From: Pedobacter sp. B4-66
Lineage (GTDB): Bacteria; Bacteroidota; Bacteroidia; Sphingobacteriales; Sphingobacteriaceae
Length of the DNA stretch: 64,000 bases
Direction: 5' to 3'
Assembly (NCBI RefSeq): GCF_018492665.1
Contig: NZ_JAFVME010000009.1
Coordinates: 345,282-409,281 of the forward strand
The notes below the pieces were generated by a model. It saw nothing but the letters and a program-made list of their open reading frames with translations. It had not been told where the DNA came from and searched no databases. The translations under genes and the position numbers were made by a program. Of this stretch, positions 46,083 to 55,842 are shown one piece after another; position 1 is the first letter of the stretch; every line of letters starts with the position of its first letter.

Positions 46083-47102
46083 CTAATGAACTTCCTGTAC
46101 TTCTTTTTTCAGTTGGAATATGTAAATCAGATATGCCAATGCAGGGAGAATAAATATACTGCCAATCAATAAAGCATACCCCAGGGTATCTATTGCTTTT
46201 GCCTGTCCCTGATGGATAAGCAATGATAGATTCGATCCATTTTTTATTAGCACTATGTCTGGAAAATGAGAATACGTGGCTGCAAACAAAATCATAGTAA
46301 CCTGAAATCCGGCTAACAAACGAAGAAAGACTGGCTTTTTCCGTTGTAGTAAGAAAAACATAATAACCAACGATATACTTGCAGCTATAATAACTATAAG
46401 ACCTAGGGTATCTCCAAAAATCCAGGTGGCCAACGGAATATTTTCATGATAAGCAGCAACAAAAACTAAAGCTCCGCAAAACATAACTATATATATTGTA
46501 CGTCTTGCTTTCCTAATAAAGAAGCTTCTATCATCATCATTTGCAGTCTGTCCAATTATAAAAATAGTAGCTAAGAAACCACATATGCTAACCGTAAATA
46601 TACCAACAGCAACAGAAAACCAGTTTAACCAACTAAAAACATAAGCGGACAGAAAATCCTGGGCCTGCATATCTATCTGACCCGATACCGAACTTGCGGC
46701 TATAATACCTAGAAAGAATGGCGTAATTAAGCTCGAATATATAAATATAGGCGTATATACCTTTTGCATATCATCTTTAACGGCATCGTAATTTCTAAAC
46801 ACAAAAGCAGTACCTCTGGCAATAATACCAAGAAGCATACATACCAATGGAATATGCAAATAAATTGAAACAGTAGTATAAATTTTAGGAAACCCTACAA
46901 AAAGGATAACGATGGCAATGATTAACCACATATGGTTTGCCTCCCAAATAGGACCAATTGCTTCATACATCGTTTTACGTGTTTTAGAACGGTTCTTTTT
47001 GGAAGTAAAAAGTTCTATAATTCCTGCGCCAAAATCCGCACCTCCTAATAAAACATATAGTAAAATTGACGTCCACAGGAAAACTATAACAACATAGATC
47101 AT
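46083..47102 (-). CDS. cydB: cytochrome bd ubiquinol oxidase subunit II
   Basis: A 339-residue membrane protein with about eight helices. The start at 47102 (MIYVVIVFLWTSILLYVLLGGADFGAGIIEL) gives the family N-terminus with the GADFG motif; the longer frame runs back into cydA. EAIGPIWEANHMWLI is the second signature. CydB is the partner of CydA in the high-affinity terminal oxidase that reduces oxygen with quinol. It follows cydA by 4 bases. Confidence 0.95.
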   Translation of the reverse strand: MIYVVIVFLWTSILLYVLLGGADFGAGIIELFTSKKNRSKTRKTMYEAIGPIWEANHMWLIIAIVILFVGFPKIYTTVSIYLHIPLVCMLLGIIARGTAFVFRNYDAVKDDMQKVYTPIFIYSSLITPFFLGIIAASSVSGQIDMQAQDFLSAYVFSWLNWFSVAVGIFTVSICGFLATIFIIGQTANDDDRSFFIRKARRTIYIVMFCGALVFVAAYHENIPLATWIFGDTLGLIVIIAASISLVIMFFLLQRKKPVFLRLLAGFQVTMILFAATYSHFPDIVLIKNGSNLSLLIHQGQAKAIDTLGYALLIGSIFILPALAYLIYIFQLKKEVQEVH

Positions 47103-47106
47103 AATC

Positions 47107-48435
47107 TTAATTTTTATGAGGTTTAGTACTCGAATCGTATAATTTGCCAACCATGGCAATTTGACGGTATAGGAGTAAACTCACTATAATGGCCAATGAT
47201 ATATATACTGCTGTAAAGAGGTAAAAAGAATAAGCAATTCCTGGCATTGGAGTTACAGCATCTGCAGTACGCATAACCCCTTGAATTATCCAAGGTTGCC
47301 TGCCCACCTCGGTCACTGTCCACCCTGCCTCTAAGGCTATAAATCCCATCGGGGTTGCAATCACAAAAAGTTTCAATAGCCAGTTACTTTTAAGCCACTG
47401 CTGCTTTTTCCAAAGTGCAATAAAGTATAACAAAGCAATCAATACCATCGCCATCCCAAGGCCAACCATAATCTGAAACGCATAATGAGTTACTGCAACT
47501 GGTGGCTGATCCTCTTTTGGAACCGTATCTAACCCTTTCACTTCACCATTAAAATCTCCTGTAGTCATGAAGCTAAGGAGGCCGGGAATTTTAATTGCAT
47601 AATCAACCTTTTTATTGGCAGTATCAGGTATTCCTCCAATAATTAACGGTGCATTTCTCTCTGTATGAAAATGGGCCTCCATTGCCGCCAGTTTTGCAGG
47701 TTGACGATGAGCAACATCTTTAGCAGAAATATCTCCACTTATTGGCTGTAAACAGGCCGCCACTGTTCCAAACACGGCTGCTATTTTAAAAGCTTTACTA
47801 TGAAATGTCACATTTTTGCCTTTAAGAATCATTAATGCATGTACACCGGCTACCGCAAATCCGGTAGATACGAATGCGGCAATGGACATATGAAGTGCCT
47901 GAGAAAACCAGGCATCATTAAACATTGCTTTTATAGGATCAATATTTAAATATTTTCCATCTACAAAATCAAAACCCGCAGGGCTATTCATCCAGGCGTT
48001 AGCAGCTACTACCAGAATCCCTGATAATAGTCCACTTATACCAACAACAATACCTGTAAACCAGTGAAACCATGGATTAAGCTTCCCCCATCCGTATAAA
48101 TAAAACCCCAAGGCTATTGCTTCTATAAAAAACGCTGTCCCTTCTAAAGAAAATGGCATTCCAAAAATTGGACCTGCATGCTCCATAAATGTTGGCCATA
48201 ACAATCCTAACTCAAAAGACAACACTGTCCCTGAGACTGCCCCTGTCGCAAAAAATATAGCTACCCCTTTACTCCAGGCTTTAGTAACATCCTTATAAAC
48301 AACTTTTTTAGTTTTTAGCCAATAAAAATGGGCAACTGTCATAAAAAAGGGCATCACCATACCAATACACGCAAATACAATGTGAAAGCCAAGAGAAAAG
48401 GCCATCTGAAGTCGGGCAGCTAAAAAATCGTCCAT
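47107..48435 (-). CDS. cydA: cytochrome bd ubiquinol oxidase subunit I
   Basis: A 442-residue membrane protein carrying the hemes b558, b595 and d. The N-terminal helix MDDFLAARLQMAFSLGFHIVF has the heme-ligand His at about position 18. FELGLLWPTFMEHAGPIFGMPFSLEG and VTEVGRQPWIIQG are conserved. It is shorter than E. coli CydA (about 520 residues), which fits the short Q-loop class. It functions in microaerobic respiration. No CydX-like small gene is evident after cydB. Confidence 0.96.
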   Translation of the reverse strand: MDDFLAARLQMAFSLGFHIVFACIGMVMPFFMTVAHFYWLKTKKVVYKDVTKAWSKGVAIFFATGAVSGTVLSFELGLLWPTFMEHAGPIFGMPFSLEGTAFFIEAIALGFYLYGWGKLNPWFHWFTGIVVGISGLLSGILVVAANAWMNSPAGFDFVDGKYLNIDPIKAMFNDAWFSQALHMSIAAFVSTGFAVAGVHALMILKGKNVTFHSKAFKIAAVFGTVAACLQPISGDISAKDVAHRQPAKLAAMEAHFHTERNAPLIIGGIPDTANKKVDYAIKIPGLLSFMTTGDFNGEVKGLDTVPKEDQPPVAVTHYAFQIMVGLGMAMVLIALLYFIALWKKQQWLKSNWLLKLFVIATPMGFIALEAGWTVTEVGRQPWIIQGVMRTADAVTPMPGIAYSFYLFTAVYISLAIIVSLLLYRQIAMVGKLYDSSTKPHKN

Positions 48436-48504
48436 ATTAGGGGCTTAATAAACGTTAGTCGCTAAAAGAAATAGTCAAGTAAAAGTACATTTTTTAAGTA
48501 CAGG

Positions 48505-48525
48505 AATGCAATTTAGGATTGCATT
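48505..48525. promoter_or_regulatory. inverted repeat upstream of cydA, possible operator
   Basis: AATGCAAT, five bases, ATTGCATT: a perfect 8-bp inverted repeat 70-90 bases before the cydA start. No factor is known for it; a redox regulator site is possible. Confidence 0.35.
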
Positions 48526-48626
48526 TAAACCAATACTTTTATCATTATTTCAACATATTTTCAATTCATTTAAAATAATTATATTTCTTACAAAGAAATA
48601 ACAAGCTAATTATAAAGAAAATAAGG

Positions 48627-48657
48627 TTGTTGAATGAAATATTTATAAATATGTTTG
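48627..48657 (+). promoter_or_regulatory. promoter of the 48695 lipoprotein gene
   Basis: TTG (48627-48629), a 20-base spacer and TATGTTTG (48650-48657) match the Bacteroidota consensus well. The predicted start is about 30 bases before the ATG. Confidence 0.6.
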
Positions 48658-48694
48658 ATGAGTATTAATTGCTTACAATTTAAAAAAGGAATCG

Positions 48695-49492
48695 ATGACT
48701 ATTTTAAAATTTAAATGCGTTGTTATTATCAGTGGAGTTGTTTTACTAATCTCATCATGTACAAAAAACAAACCTCCTAAAGAAGAGAAGGATGAGCCTA
48801 TTATTAAAGAACCTGTAAAAGGGCTATTCCTACCAATAAAATTGGAATCAGGCAACCTGGTTATTACCCTAAAATACAATGAGAATTCAGCTCTTATTTC
48901 AGAAATTAAAACTTCTGATGGATATAAATTTAAAATTATATACAAGGAAGGGTTACCGTCTCAATATGATAAGTATATCGGCAAGGCACTTATTCAATCC
49001 ATTTATTGCATTAGGGTTCCAGATAAGGATCTAAAAGTTACATTTTTTGATGTCGAAGGGCAAGCCTATTCACCTACTGGCTCACTTATATTAAAACAAA
49101 ATCTTCAAAATCAGGTGAGCTCTATCCTCGCTTCAGGTACTGGTCATTCATACCCCTACAAAGAAAGTGACTGGCATTACTCCTCCAAAGGTAACACATC
49201 AGATATTACAATTAAAAACTCTCCTACAAATAACACTTCCATTACATATACTTATGATGAGAAAAATGGAATTTTCAAAAATGTACAACATTGTCAGCTT
49301 CTATTTCTGGCAATAAATTTTCAGCTTTTTTCTGCCGATGTGAATAATAGATTAAGCTATTCAAATACAGGTACTCCTGGTGAAAATACTAACTTCACAT
49401 ATCAATACAATGCTGATGGTTATCCAACTCAATTCACAATAACCAAAAGCAAGCAAACATTTAGGATCACCTACATTGAACTTCAACAATAA
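48695..49492 (+). CDS. hypothetical lipoprotein
   Basis: A 265-residue outer-membrane lipoprotein with lipid anchor C22 (LLISSC) and a Lys/Glu/Pro-rich linker (~23-45). The rest is beta-rich with repeated short stretches such as NSALISEIKTSDGYKFKII, TSITYTYDEKNGIFKNV and TNFTYQYNADGYPTQFTITK. These resemble the YD/RHS-like or DUF4595-like beta units found in many Bacteroidota lipoproteins. A single-gene unit with its own promoter. Function unknown. Confidence 0.75.
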   Translation: MTILKFKCVVIISGVVLLISSCTKNKPPKEEKDEPIIKEPVKGLFLPIKLESGNLVITLKYNENSALISEIKTSDGYKFKIIYKEGLPSQYDKYIGKALIQSIYCIRVPDKDLKVTFFDVEGQAYSPTGSLILKQNLQNQVSSILASGTGHSYPYKESDWHYSSKGNTSDITIKNSPTNNTSITYTYDEKNGIFKNVQHCQLLFLAINFQLFSADVNNRLSYSNTGTPGENTNFTYQYNADGYPTQFTITKSKQTFRITYIELQQ

Positions 49493-49494
49493 TG

Positions 49495-52059
49495 TTAGTC
49501 GCTCAGTAACTTTTGTGCCCTAAACAAATTATCTGAACACTGGAGAATTTTGGCTTTCAACTTTGGATTATATTGAGGATTTTTTTCTAAAAAGTCCTCA
49601 ATAATCTTTAAAGCCTCTTTACTCTGATAATATCCAAACGTAGCTTGCAACCAATTTTGAGGAAAAAAGATATCACCAGTCTTTTGAATCTCACTTAACA
49701 TATCAAGACTTTTCTCCAGATAGCTAAAGGAACTTCTCTGTCTAAGAGGATGGTGAAGATAATATAAAGCAGCCCCAACATTTGATTCTTTATCTCTATT
49801 GTATTTTAGCTCAAGGCTTTTAAAGAAGTCATCCCTTTTTTTCATTGAAGAAGATACGGCAGGCATAATAAATTCAAACCTTTTTCTTCTATCAACATTG
49901 GTTATCCGCTTTAGTTGTTTATCTAAAATAGAACTATCTCCATCTCTCAATACCAGAGAAAAAGCCAATGAAGTATAGTCATCTTCCGTAAGTTTTATTC
50001 CGGCCGGAACTTTTTGAGTTTCCCAAATCGCATTTAGTCGTTTACCAGCTTCGGCAGACTGATAAACATCCTGATAAGTTTTAAAAAGTACTTTCTTATT
50101 ATTTGGCAAAATTTGTTTCTGCATTGAGTTCCATAAAGCAAATTCTAAAGATGCAAACATACTGGTCCGTTCATGTTCAGAAATAAACTCCCAATAAATA
50201 TTACTGATGTAGTTTGTAATCAATTTCAGATTTAGCTCTTCCTTTTCCTGATGGAGACCTTTTATAAACAGATTTAACAGTTCCAATGGTTTTATATATC
50301 TGCCATTTAACATATTCTCATATAATGAGATATAGGCAGAAGATCTATTTACAGCCTTTCCGATCAAATATATTTCATTAAAGATTGACTTATCCAATGG
50401 CCAAAGACCATAGCCCTGTCCGGATGAATTAAATAAAACATAGGACGGAAGTTCCATTCCTTCAGCCTCTTTTAACTCTACACTTTTACCATTAAGATTA
50501 ACAGTTAGTTCTTCATTACGATGAGGATAATAAAGAGTTACCTCCATTAGTTGAGGCCAAATCCTATCAGCCCCGTATTCAGACTTTTGCGTAATTACAA
50601 ACTTTTTAATCTTATTGTTAGCTTTTTCAATTGTATAATCTATTACTGGTCTTCCAACTTCATTTACCCAAACTTTATTCCATTTTTGTAAATCAGCATC
50701 TGTGTATCTGTCCAGAATTGTTATCAGATCAGGCCAGGAAGCATTCTTATTGGTAAATTCTTTTAGATATTCCCTTACACCCATCTGAAACTTTTCCTTT
50801 CCCATTAATCGTTCTAATTGCCTCATAATAATAGGAGCTTTATGATAAATAATATTACCATAAAGGGTTCCGGCATCTTTTAGATTGTCTAAATCCTGTC
50901 TTATCGGATTTGAGCCTTTAGTCCGATCAATACTGTAAGCTGCAGGAAAGTGATCTGTAAGAAATTTAAGATCAAACACATCTTTCCCTGTAATCTCCTC
51001 CGTACTCTTATCAGCCATAAAGTTTGCAAAAACCTCTTTCATCCAGACATCACTAAACCAATTCATCGTTACCAAATCTCCGAACCACATATGAGCAGTC
51101 TCATGAGCTATTAAATTGTTCCGTGAATTTAACTGATCTTTAGTTGCACCTTCATCTAAAAACAAAGCCGAAGACTTATACTGAATTGCACCCACATGCT
51201 CCATTCCCCCAAATTGAAAATCTGGGATAGCTACAAAGCCAAATTTTTGGAAAGGGTAAGGAATCCCAGTCCAATTCTCTAAATATTTCAGGGATTTGGT
51301 GTGAATATTAAAAACTTCATCCACACTACTCTTTATGGTTAAAGGATCAGTTTCTCTGTATAGAAAATCAGTTACCATATTACCAACTTTTCCTTCGGCT
51401 AACGTAAATTTCCCTGTTGCAAATGCAAACAGATAAGTACTCAAAGTATCTGATTTATTGAAGTGATACGTTTTCCGGTCACCAGTAATTACAGAATCTT
51501 TTAATATACCGTTAGCCATTGCTTTCCAATCGTTAGGAACTTTTAAAGTAAGGCTGTAAGTGGCTTTTAAATCCGGCTGATCAAAACAAGGGAAAACTGT
51601 TCTGGCCCTATCCGGCACAAATAAAGAATATAAATAATCATTATTTCTATTCAGTGCAGCCTCACCTGCTTCAAAGTTTATATTTATTACATTTACTCCT
51701 TGCTTTAAGTATTTGGACTCTACAATAAGGTGTTCATCTTTATGATTTACATCTACATTCACTCCATTTACCTTCAAAACTTTTATTTTTTTTGCATTTT
51801 CTCTAAAATCCATCTGTAATGGATATTTATTAGCACTAAGCTGAAATGTAACCTCTTCTACAGCACTTATAATTTCATCTCTGTTTCTTGGAATATCCAA
51901 TTCCAGTTTATAATTGATATTACTCAAAACAGATTTACGATAAACAGCTAGGTTTTTAGATACTCCTACCTCCAAGACAGGCTCCGATACATATCTTACA
52001 CCCGAACATGAGACAAAAAGAAACGCTAAAACTGCTATTGAATTACGCAAATTAACCAT
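49495..52059 (-). CDS. M1-family zinc aminopeptidase, lipoprotein
   Basis: An 854-residue enzyme. The start at 52059 (MVNLRNSIAVLAFLFVSC) gives a lipoprotein signal with C18; the upstream ATGs add an unrelated leader. The N-terminal beta-domain (~40-250) is followed by the peptidase domain with GGMEHVG in place of GAMEN, zinc ligands H319, H323 and E342 (HETAHMWFGD...KEVFANF), and a helical C-terminal part (~540-854). It removes N-terminal residues from peptides in the periplasm or at the surface. It is convergent with the 48695 gene (2-base gap). Confidence 0.92.
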   Translation of the reverse strand: MVNLRNSIAVLAFLFVSCSGVRYVSEPVLEVGVSKNLAVYRKSVLSNINYKLELDIPRNRDEIISAVEEVTFQLSANKYPLQMDFRENAKKIKVLKVNGVNVDVNHKDEHLIVESKYLKQGVNVININFEAGEAALNRNNDYLYSLFVPDRARTVFPCFDQPDLKATYSLTLKVPNDWKAMANGILKDSVITGDRKTYHFNKSDTLSTYLFAFATGKFTLAEGKVGNMVTDFLYRETDPLTIKSSVDEVFNIHTKSLKYLENWTGIPYPFQKFGFVAIPDFQFGGMEHVGAIQYKSSALFLDEGATKDQLNSRNNLIAHETAHMWFGDLVTMNWFSDVWMKEVFANFMADKSTEEITGKDVFDLKFLTDHFPAAYSIDRTKGSNPIRQDLDNLKDAGTLYGNIIYHKAPIIMRQLERLMGKEKFQMGVREYLKEFTNKNASWPDLITILDRYTDADLQKWNKVWVNEVGRPVIDYTIEKANNKIKKFVITQKSEYGADRIWPQLMEVTLYYPHRNEELTVNLNGKSVELKEAEGMELPSYVLFNSSGQGYGLWPLDKSIFNEIYLIGKAVNRSSAYISLYENMLNGRYIKPLELLNLFIKGLHQEKEELNLKLITNYISNIYWEFISEHERTSMFASLEFALWNSMQKQILPNNKKVLFKTYQDVYQSAEAGKRLNAIWETQKVPAGIKLTEDDYTSLAFSLVLRDGDSSILDKQLKRITNVDRRKRFEFIMPAVSSSMKKRDDFFKSLELKYNRDKESNVGAALYYLHHPLRQRSSFSYLEKSLDMLSEIQKTGDIFFPQNWLQATFGYYQSKEALKIIEDFLEKNPQYNPKLKAKILQCSDNLFRAQKLLSD

Positions 52060-52128
52060 AGCAACGAATTTAAGATTTTGTTGAATTAAAGAGTCAAATA
52101 AGTGGTAATTTAGCATCAGCAAAACTTA

Positions 52129-52155
52129 GATCAGCTCAGCTTACGCTCGCTGATC
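52129..52155. other. hairpin upstream of the DUF2911 gene
   Basis: GATCAGC (52129-52135) pairs with GCTGATC (52149-52155), with a further inner AGC/GCT pairing around a TTAC loop. It lies between the divergent M1 and DUF2911 genes, so it is an operator or 5'-UTR structure. Confidence 0.5.
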
Positions 52156-52170
52156 ACCTAAAACAAATTT

Positions 52171-53025
52171 ATGATCATGAAAAAGACATTAACAACAGTA
52201 CTATTTATTGCGTTAGCAGTATCGTTACAATCTGAACTTAAGGCTCAGGGCATAAAAATGCCTCAGCCCAGCTCTGGACAAACCATTTCTCAGGATTTTG
52301 GTCTTGGTAAAGTAACCATCAATTATTCACGTCCGAATACTAAAGGCCGTAAAATATTTGGAGGGTTAGAGCCATATGGATCAGTTTGGAGAACAGGCGC
52401 CAATTCTGCAACTACTATCGCTTTTACAGAAGCAGTAAAAATTGGAGGAAAAGATCTTTCTGCCGGAGAATATGAATTATTTACTATACCAGGTGAGAAC
52501 GAGTGGACAATAATCATAAACAAAGGATCAAAACAATGGGGTGCATATGAGTATAAAGAAAGTGATGATGTTTTACGTGTAAAAGTTAAGCCTACTAAGC
52601 TGAAAGAGAAAGTAGAAACATTTACCATTCAATTTGCAGATGTTTATCCAGGTACTGCTAAATTGCAGTTAATGTGGGAAAACACAGGTTTAACTGTTGA
52701 TCTATCTACTGATTTTGATGCTAAAGTAATGGCTAGCATTGACGAAGCAATGAAAGGTGATAAAAAACCATACTTCCAAGCTGCATACTACTATTTTGAT
52801 AGTGGAAAAGACTTAAAAAAAGCACTTGAATGGGCTACCGCCGCTGAAGCTGCTGATCCTAAAGCACCTTGGGTTAAATTATTAAAAGGACGTGTTCAAT
52901 TAAAATCCGGAGATAAAAAAGCTGCTGCTACTACTGCTGAGGAAGGAATAAAATTAGCTACTGAACTTAAAAACCCTGAATATGTTAGATTACACACGGG
53001 CTTATTAGCAGAGGCTAAAAAGTAA
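52171..53025 (+). CDS. DUF2911 domain protein
   Basis: A 284-residue secreted protein with a signal peptide ending near LKAQG (two close ATGs, 52171 and 52177, are equally possible). Residues ~35-185 are the DUF2911 domain (YSRPNTKGRKIFGGLEPYGSVWRTGANSATTIAFTEAV, GEYELFTIPGENEWTIIINK). A C-terminal helical part (~190-284) resembles TPR repeats (AAYYYFDSGKDLKKALEWATAAEAADPKAPWVKLLKGRVQLKSGDK). The function of DUF2911 is not known; it is common in Bacteroidota. Confidence 0.88.
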   Translation: MIMKKTLTTVLFIALAVSLQSELKAQGIKMPQPSSGQTISQDFGLGKVTINYSRPNTKGRKIFGGLEPYGSVWRTGANSATTIAFTEAVKIGGKDLSAGEYELFTIPGENEWTIIINKGSKQWGAYEYKESDDVLRVKVKPTKLKEKVETFTIQFADVYPGTAKLQLMWENTGLTVDLSTDFDAKVMASIDEAMKGDKKPYFQAAYYYFDSGKDLKKALEWATAAEAADPKAPWVKLLKGRVQLKSGDKKAAATTAEEGIKLATELKNPEYVRLHTGLLAEAKK

Positions 53026-53047
53026 CAATCAGGATTACTAAGTCAAT

Positions 53048-53086
53048 AAAAAACCCGGATACTCATTTACAGTATCCGGGTTTTTT
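53048..53086. terminator. bidirectional rho-independent terminator
   Basis: AAAAAACCCGGATACT pairs with AGTATCCGGGTTTTTT across a 7-base loop. It serves the DUF2911 gene and the convergent BNR gene. Confidence 0.93.
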
Positions 53087-53099
53087 ATTAGACTCTCAC

Positions 53100-54128
53100 T
53101 TACTTAATGACAATATGCTTAATGTTCTTTCTATCGAAAGTATAAGTAATATGCACCTTCCCATCCTTGGATTGGATTATTGACGGATAACTAAACTCTT
53201 TCTTAGTATCACCATCTTCCAGTATCAAAATATCATTCCATTTTTTGCCATCTACAGACAAAGCGACATTTAACTTAAATCGCCCATTAAACCATTCCTT
53301 ACCTGGAACAGTTGGGTTATAGACAATCATAAATGTTCCGTTTTTTAACGTTTGGGCATCAGTTCCTGAATTAGGATTAAGCAAACTAGTCGCGCTCAAC
53401 TTACTCCACGTTTTACCATTATCCTCCGACCATGATTCAACTACTGCCCCTTGCTTACTTCTACATAGTATTTGCAGCTTCTTATTTTTATGAAGTAATA
53501 TGCTTGGCTGGATTACATCAAACTTACTCTCCGGGTCAACAGGTATAATTGTCCATATTTTACCCCCATCTACAGATCTTTCTATATGTGCACTCCATTT
53601 ATCATTTGTTTCAGTACTTGATGGAGACAAAATTGTACCATCAGCTAACTCAATTGGCTTATTTTTTATTGGTCCAAGCACTCCATCAGGCAAGCGAATT
53701 TTAGCAGACCATGTTTTTCCATTATCATCGGAAGTTTTCATCATGCCCCACCACTCCCTTGGCGAAGGCCCCTCTTTATAAAACAAGAATAGTTTTCCCT
53801 TTTTTGTTTTAAACAATACAGGATTCCATAATGGAGATGCCCATTCCCCATTTACCTTACCATCGGCAATAGCAACAGGACTAGTCCATTTTCCACGCTC
53901 ATTTATAGACATCCAAATTCTTACGTCTTTACTTCCTTCATGGTTACCGCCAAACCAGGCAGCCATTAATCTTCCCCCGTCTAGCTCAACCAATGTAGAA
54001 GCATGACATTGATCAAATGGAGGATTATTAAATATTAGTTCATCAGTTGTCTTTTTCCACGATTGCTGTCCAAATGTTATTACTGTTGAAACAGTTAAGA
54101 TAAAAACAGTTAAAAAACTTCGTATCAT
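53100..54128 (-). CDS. BNR-repeat sialidase-like exo-glycosidase
   Basis: A 342-residue secreted protein. The start at 54128 (MIRSFLTVFILTVSTVITFGQ) gives a signal peptide. It is a six-bladed propeller of the sialidase type with Asp-box motifs (SDDNGKTW, SVDGGKIW, SEDNGKTW). Family members include exo-alpha-sialidases and related enzymes. The sugar acted on is not clear, because the arginine triad is not proven here. It follows the symporter gene by 1 base, so it is co-transcribed with the transporter and PIG-L deacetylase. Confidence 0.8.
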   Translation of the reverse strand: MIRSFLTVFILTVSTVITFGQQSWKKTTDELIFNNPPFDQCHASTLVELDGGRLMAAWFGGNHEGSKDVRIWMSINERGKWTSPVAIADGKVNGEWASPLWNPVLFKTKKGKLFLFYKEGPSPREWWGMMKTSDDNGKTWSAKIRLPDGVLGPIKNKPIELADGTILSPSSTETNDKWSAHIERSVDGGKIWTIIPVDPESKFDVIQPSILLHKNKKLQILCRSKQGAVVESWSEDNGKTWSKLSATSLLNPNSGTDAQTLKNGTFMIVYNPTVPGKEWFNGRFKLNVALSVDGKKWNDILILEDGDTKKEFSYPSIIQSKDGKVHITYTFDRKNIKHIVIK

Positions 54129-54129
54129 A

Positions 54130-55842
54130 TTACACATTATTATTCTCCTCAACAATTTTAGGTTTCTTCATCGTACTCTGGATAATCACAGATAACAGAA
54201 CGACTAACAAACACCCAATTATATTAAGCCATAAGTAAGCAACAAGATCAAGTTTACCAATAATAACAATCACTAATTCAGTTGCTAAAGCTGCAAAAAA
54301 CACCGCTCTCCCATTTACTTGCCTCACATAAAAGGCAACCAAAAAAACACCAAGTATGGTACCATAAATATATGACCCAAGTATATTCACTGCCTCCAGT
54401 AAATTACCTATTTTACTTGCATAGAGTGCCATAATAACACAGATTACCCCCCAAAATACAGTTGCAAGTCTGGATGCTTGGAGGTATTCATGATCTGAAC
54501 CATCCTTTTTGATTAGTCTTTTATAAATATCAATTACTGTTGTGGATGCCAAAGAGTTTAATGCACTGGCCGTTGACCCCATAGATGCGAGGAATATAAT
54601 TGCGATTAGCAGTCCTATTAGGCCCTGCGGCAAATATTGAGTTACAAAGCTTAAAAATATATAATTATTGTCTTTAGTATTTGCGTGCTCATCATTCTTC
54701 ACCATCAGGTCTGTAGCCTGTTTTCTAATAGATTTCTCTTTTTCATCTGCCTGCTGCAGAGCCTTTCGCTGCTGATCAATCAACAACTGATCATCATTAT
54801 CTAAAGCAGAATTCATTTTATTAACCTCTACCTGCTTCTCTTCAAAAGCCTTATCATAATCGGCCTTTATTTTATTTAGCTCGGGATTATATTTACTATT
54901 TTCAAGTTTACTCAACTCAAAACTGTTAAAGAAAATAGGCGGCTTATTGTACTGATAGAAAGTAAACACCAATATCCCAATTAGCAATATCAGAAACTGC
55001 ATAGGTATTTTGACAAGGCCATTCATCAATAAGCCTAGTCTGCTCTGACTAATAGAAGCACCCGACAAATACCGCCCAACCTGGCTCTGATCTGTTCCAA
55101 AATACGATAATTGCAAAAAGAAACCTCCCACTAATCCTGTCCATACCGTATATTGATTATTAGGGTCAAAAGTAAAGTCTATTGCATTAGCTCTGCCCAT
55201 TTTACCAGCTATACTTATCGCTTTTACAAAACCAATATCAGCAGGTAATAAGTGAACTACCATAATGCCTGCAGCAAACAAACCACAAAAGATAATACTC
55301 ATTTGAAGCATTTGTGTATAGGAAACAGCCTTTGTACCTCCATAAACAGTATAAAACACCACCAAACTTCCAATAAACAGAGTAGTGTAAGTTGTATTGA
55401 TATTTAAAATGGTAGAAAGAATAATTGAAGGGGCATAAATAGTAATACCGGTAGAAAGCCCCCTTTGAACAAGAAAAAGAAAAGCTGTCAAAGCTCTTGT
55501 TTTAAGATCAAACCTTTGCTCCAGATATTCATACGCAGTGTAAACTTTTAACCGATGAAATATAGGTACAAAGGTGATACACAACACGATCATAGCCAAT
55601 GGTACACCAAAATAAAACTGCACAAAACTCATCCCTGAAGAATAAGCCAGCCCTGGTGCCGACAAAAAAGTAATTGCACTGGCTTGCGTAGCCATAACAG
55701 AAAGGCATACATGATACCAAGGCAAGGATTGATTACCAAGCAAATAGCCTTTAATATTTTGTGCCCCACGACTTTTATAAATGCCGTAAACCACAATTAC
55801 AACGAGTGTAAGAATTAATACTGCCCAATCTATAACACTCAT
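54130..55842 (-). CDS. sodium:solute symporter (SSS family)
   Basis: A 570-residue inner-membrane protein with about 13 helices. The start at 55842 (MSVIDWAVLILTLVVIVVYG) overlaps the stop of the small upstream gene (ATGA). Family stretches are GSQSLPWYHVCLSVMATQASAITFLSAPG-like (starting LLGNQSLPWYH) and FGTDQSQVGRYLSG. A hydrophilic insert of about 75 residues (~335-405, rich in Lys/Glu/Gln, predicted coiled coil) sits between late helices. It is likely a sodium-coupled importer of a sugar acid or amino sugar (inference from operon). Confidence 0.9.
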   Translation of the reverse strand: MSVIDWAVLILTLVVIVVYGIYKSRGAQNIKGYLLGNQSLPWYHVCLSVMATQASAITFLSAPGLAYSSGMSFVQFYFGVPLAMIVLCITFVPIFHRLKVYTAYEYLEQRFDLKTRALTAFLFLVQRGLSTGITIYAPSIILSTILNINTTYTTLFIGSLVVFYTVYGGTKAVSYTQMLQMSIIFCGLFAAGIMVVHLLPADIGFVKAISIAGKMGRANAIDFTFDPNNQYTVWTGLVGGFFLQLSYFGTDQSQVGRYLSGASISQSRLGLLMNGLVKIPMQFLILLIGILVFTFYQYNKPPIFFNSFELSKLENSKYNPELNKIKADYDKAFEEKQVEVNKMNSALDNDDQLLIDQQRKALQQADEKEKSIRKQATDLMVKNDEHANTKDNNYIFLSFVTQYLPQGLIGLLIAIIFLASMGSTASALNSLASTTVIDIYKRLIKKDGSDHEYLQASRLATVFWGVICVIMALYASKIGNLLEAVNILGSYIYGTILGVFLVAFYVRQVNGRAVFFAALATELVIVIIGKLDLVAYLWLNIIGCLLVVLLSVIIQSTMKKPKIVEENNNV

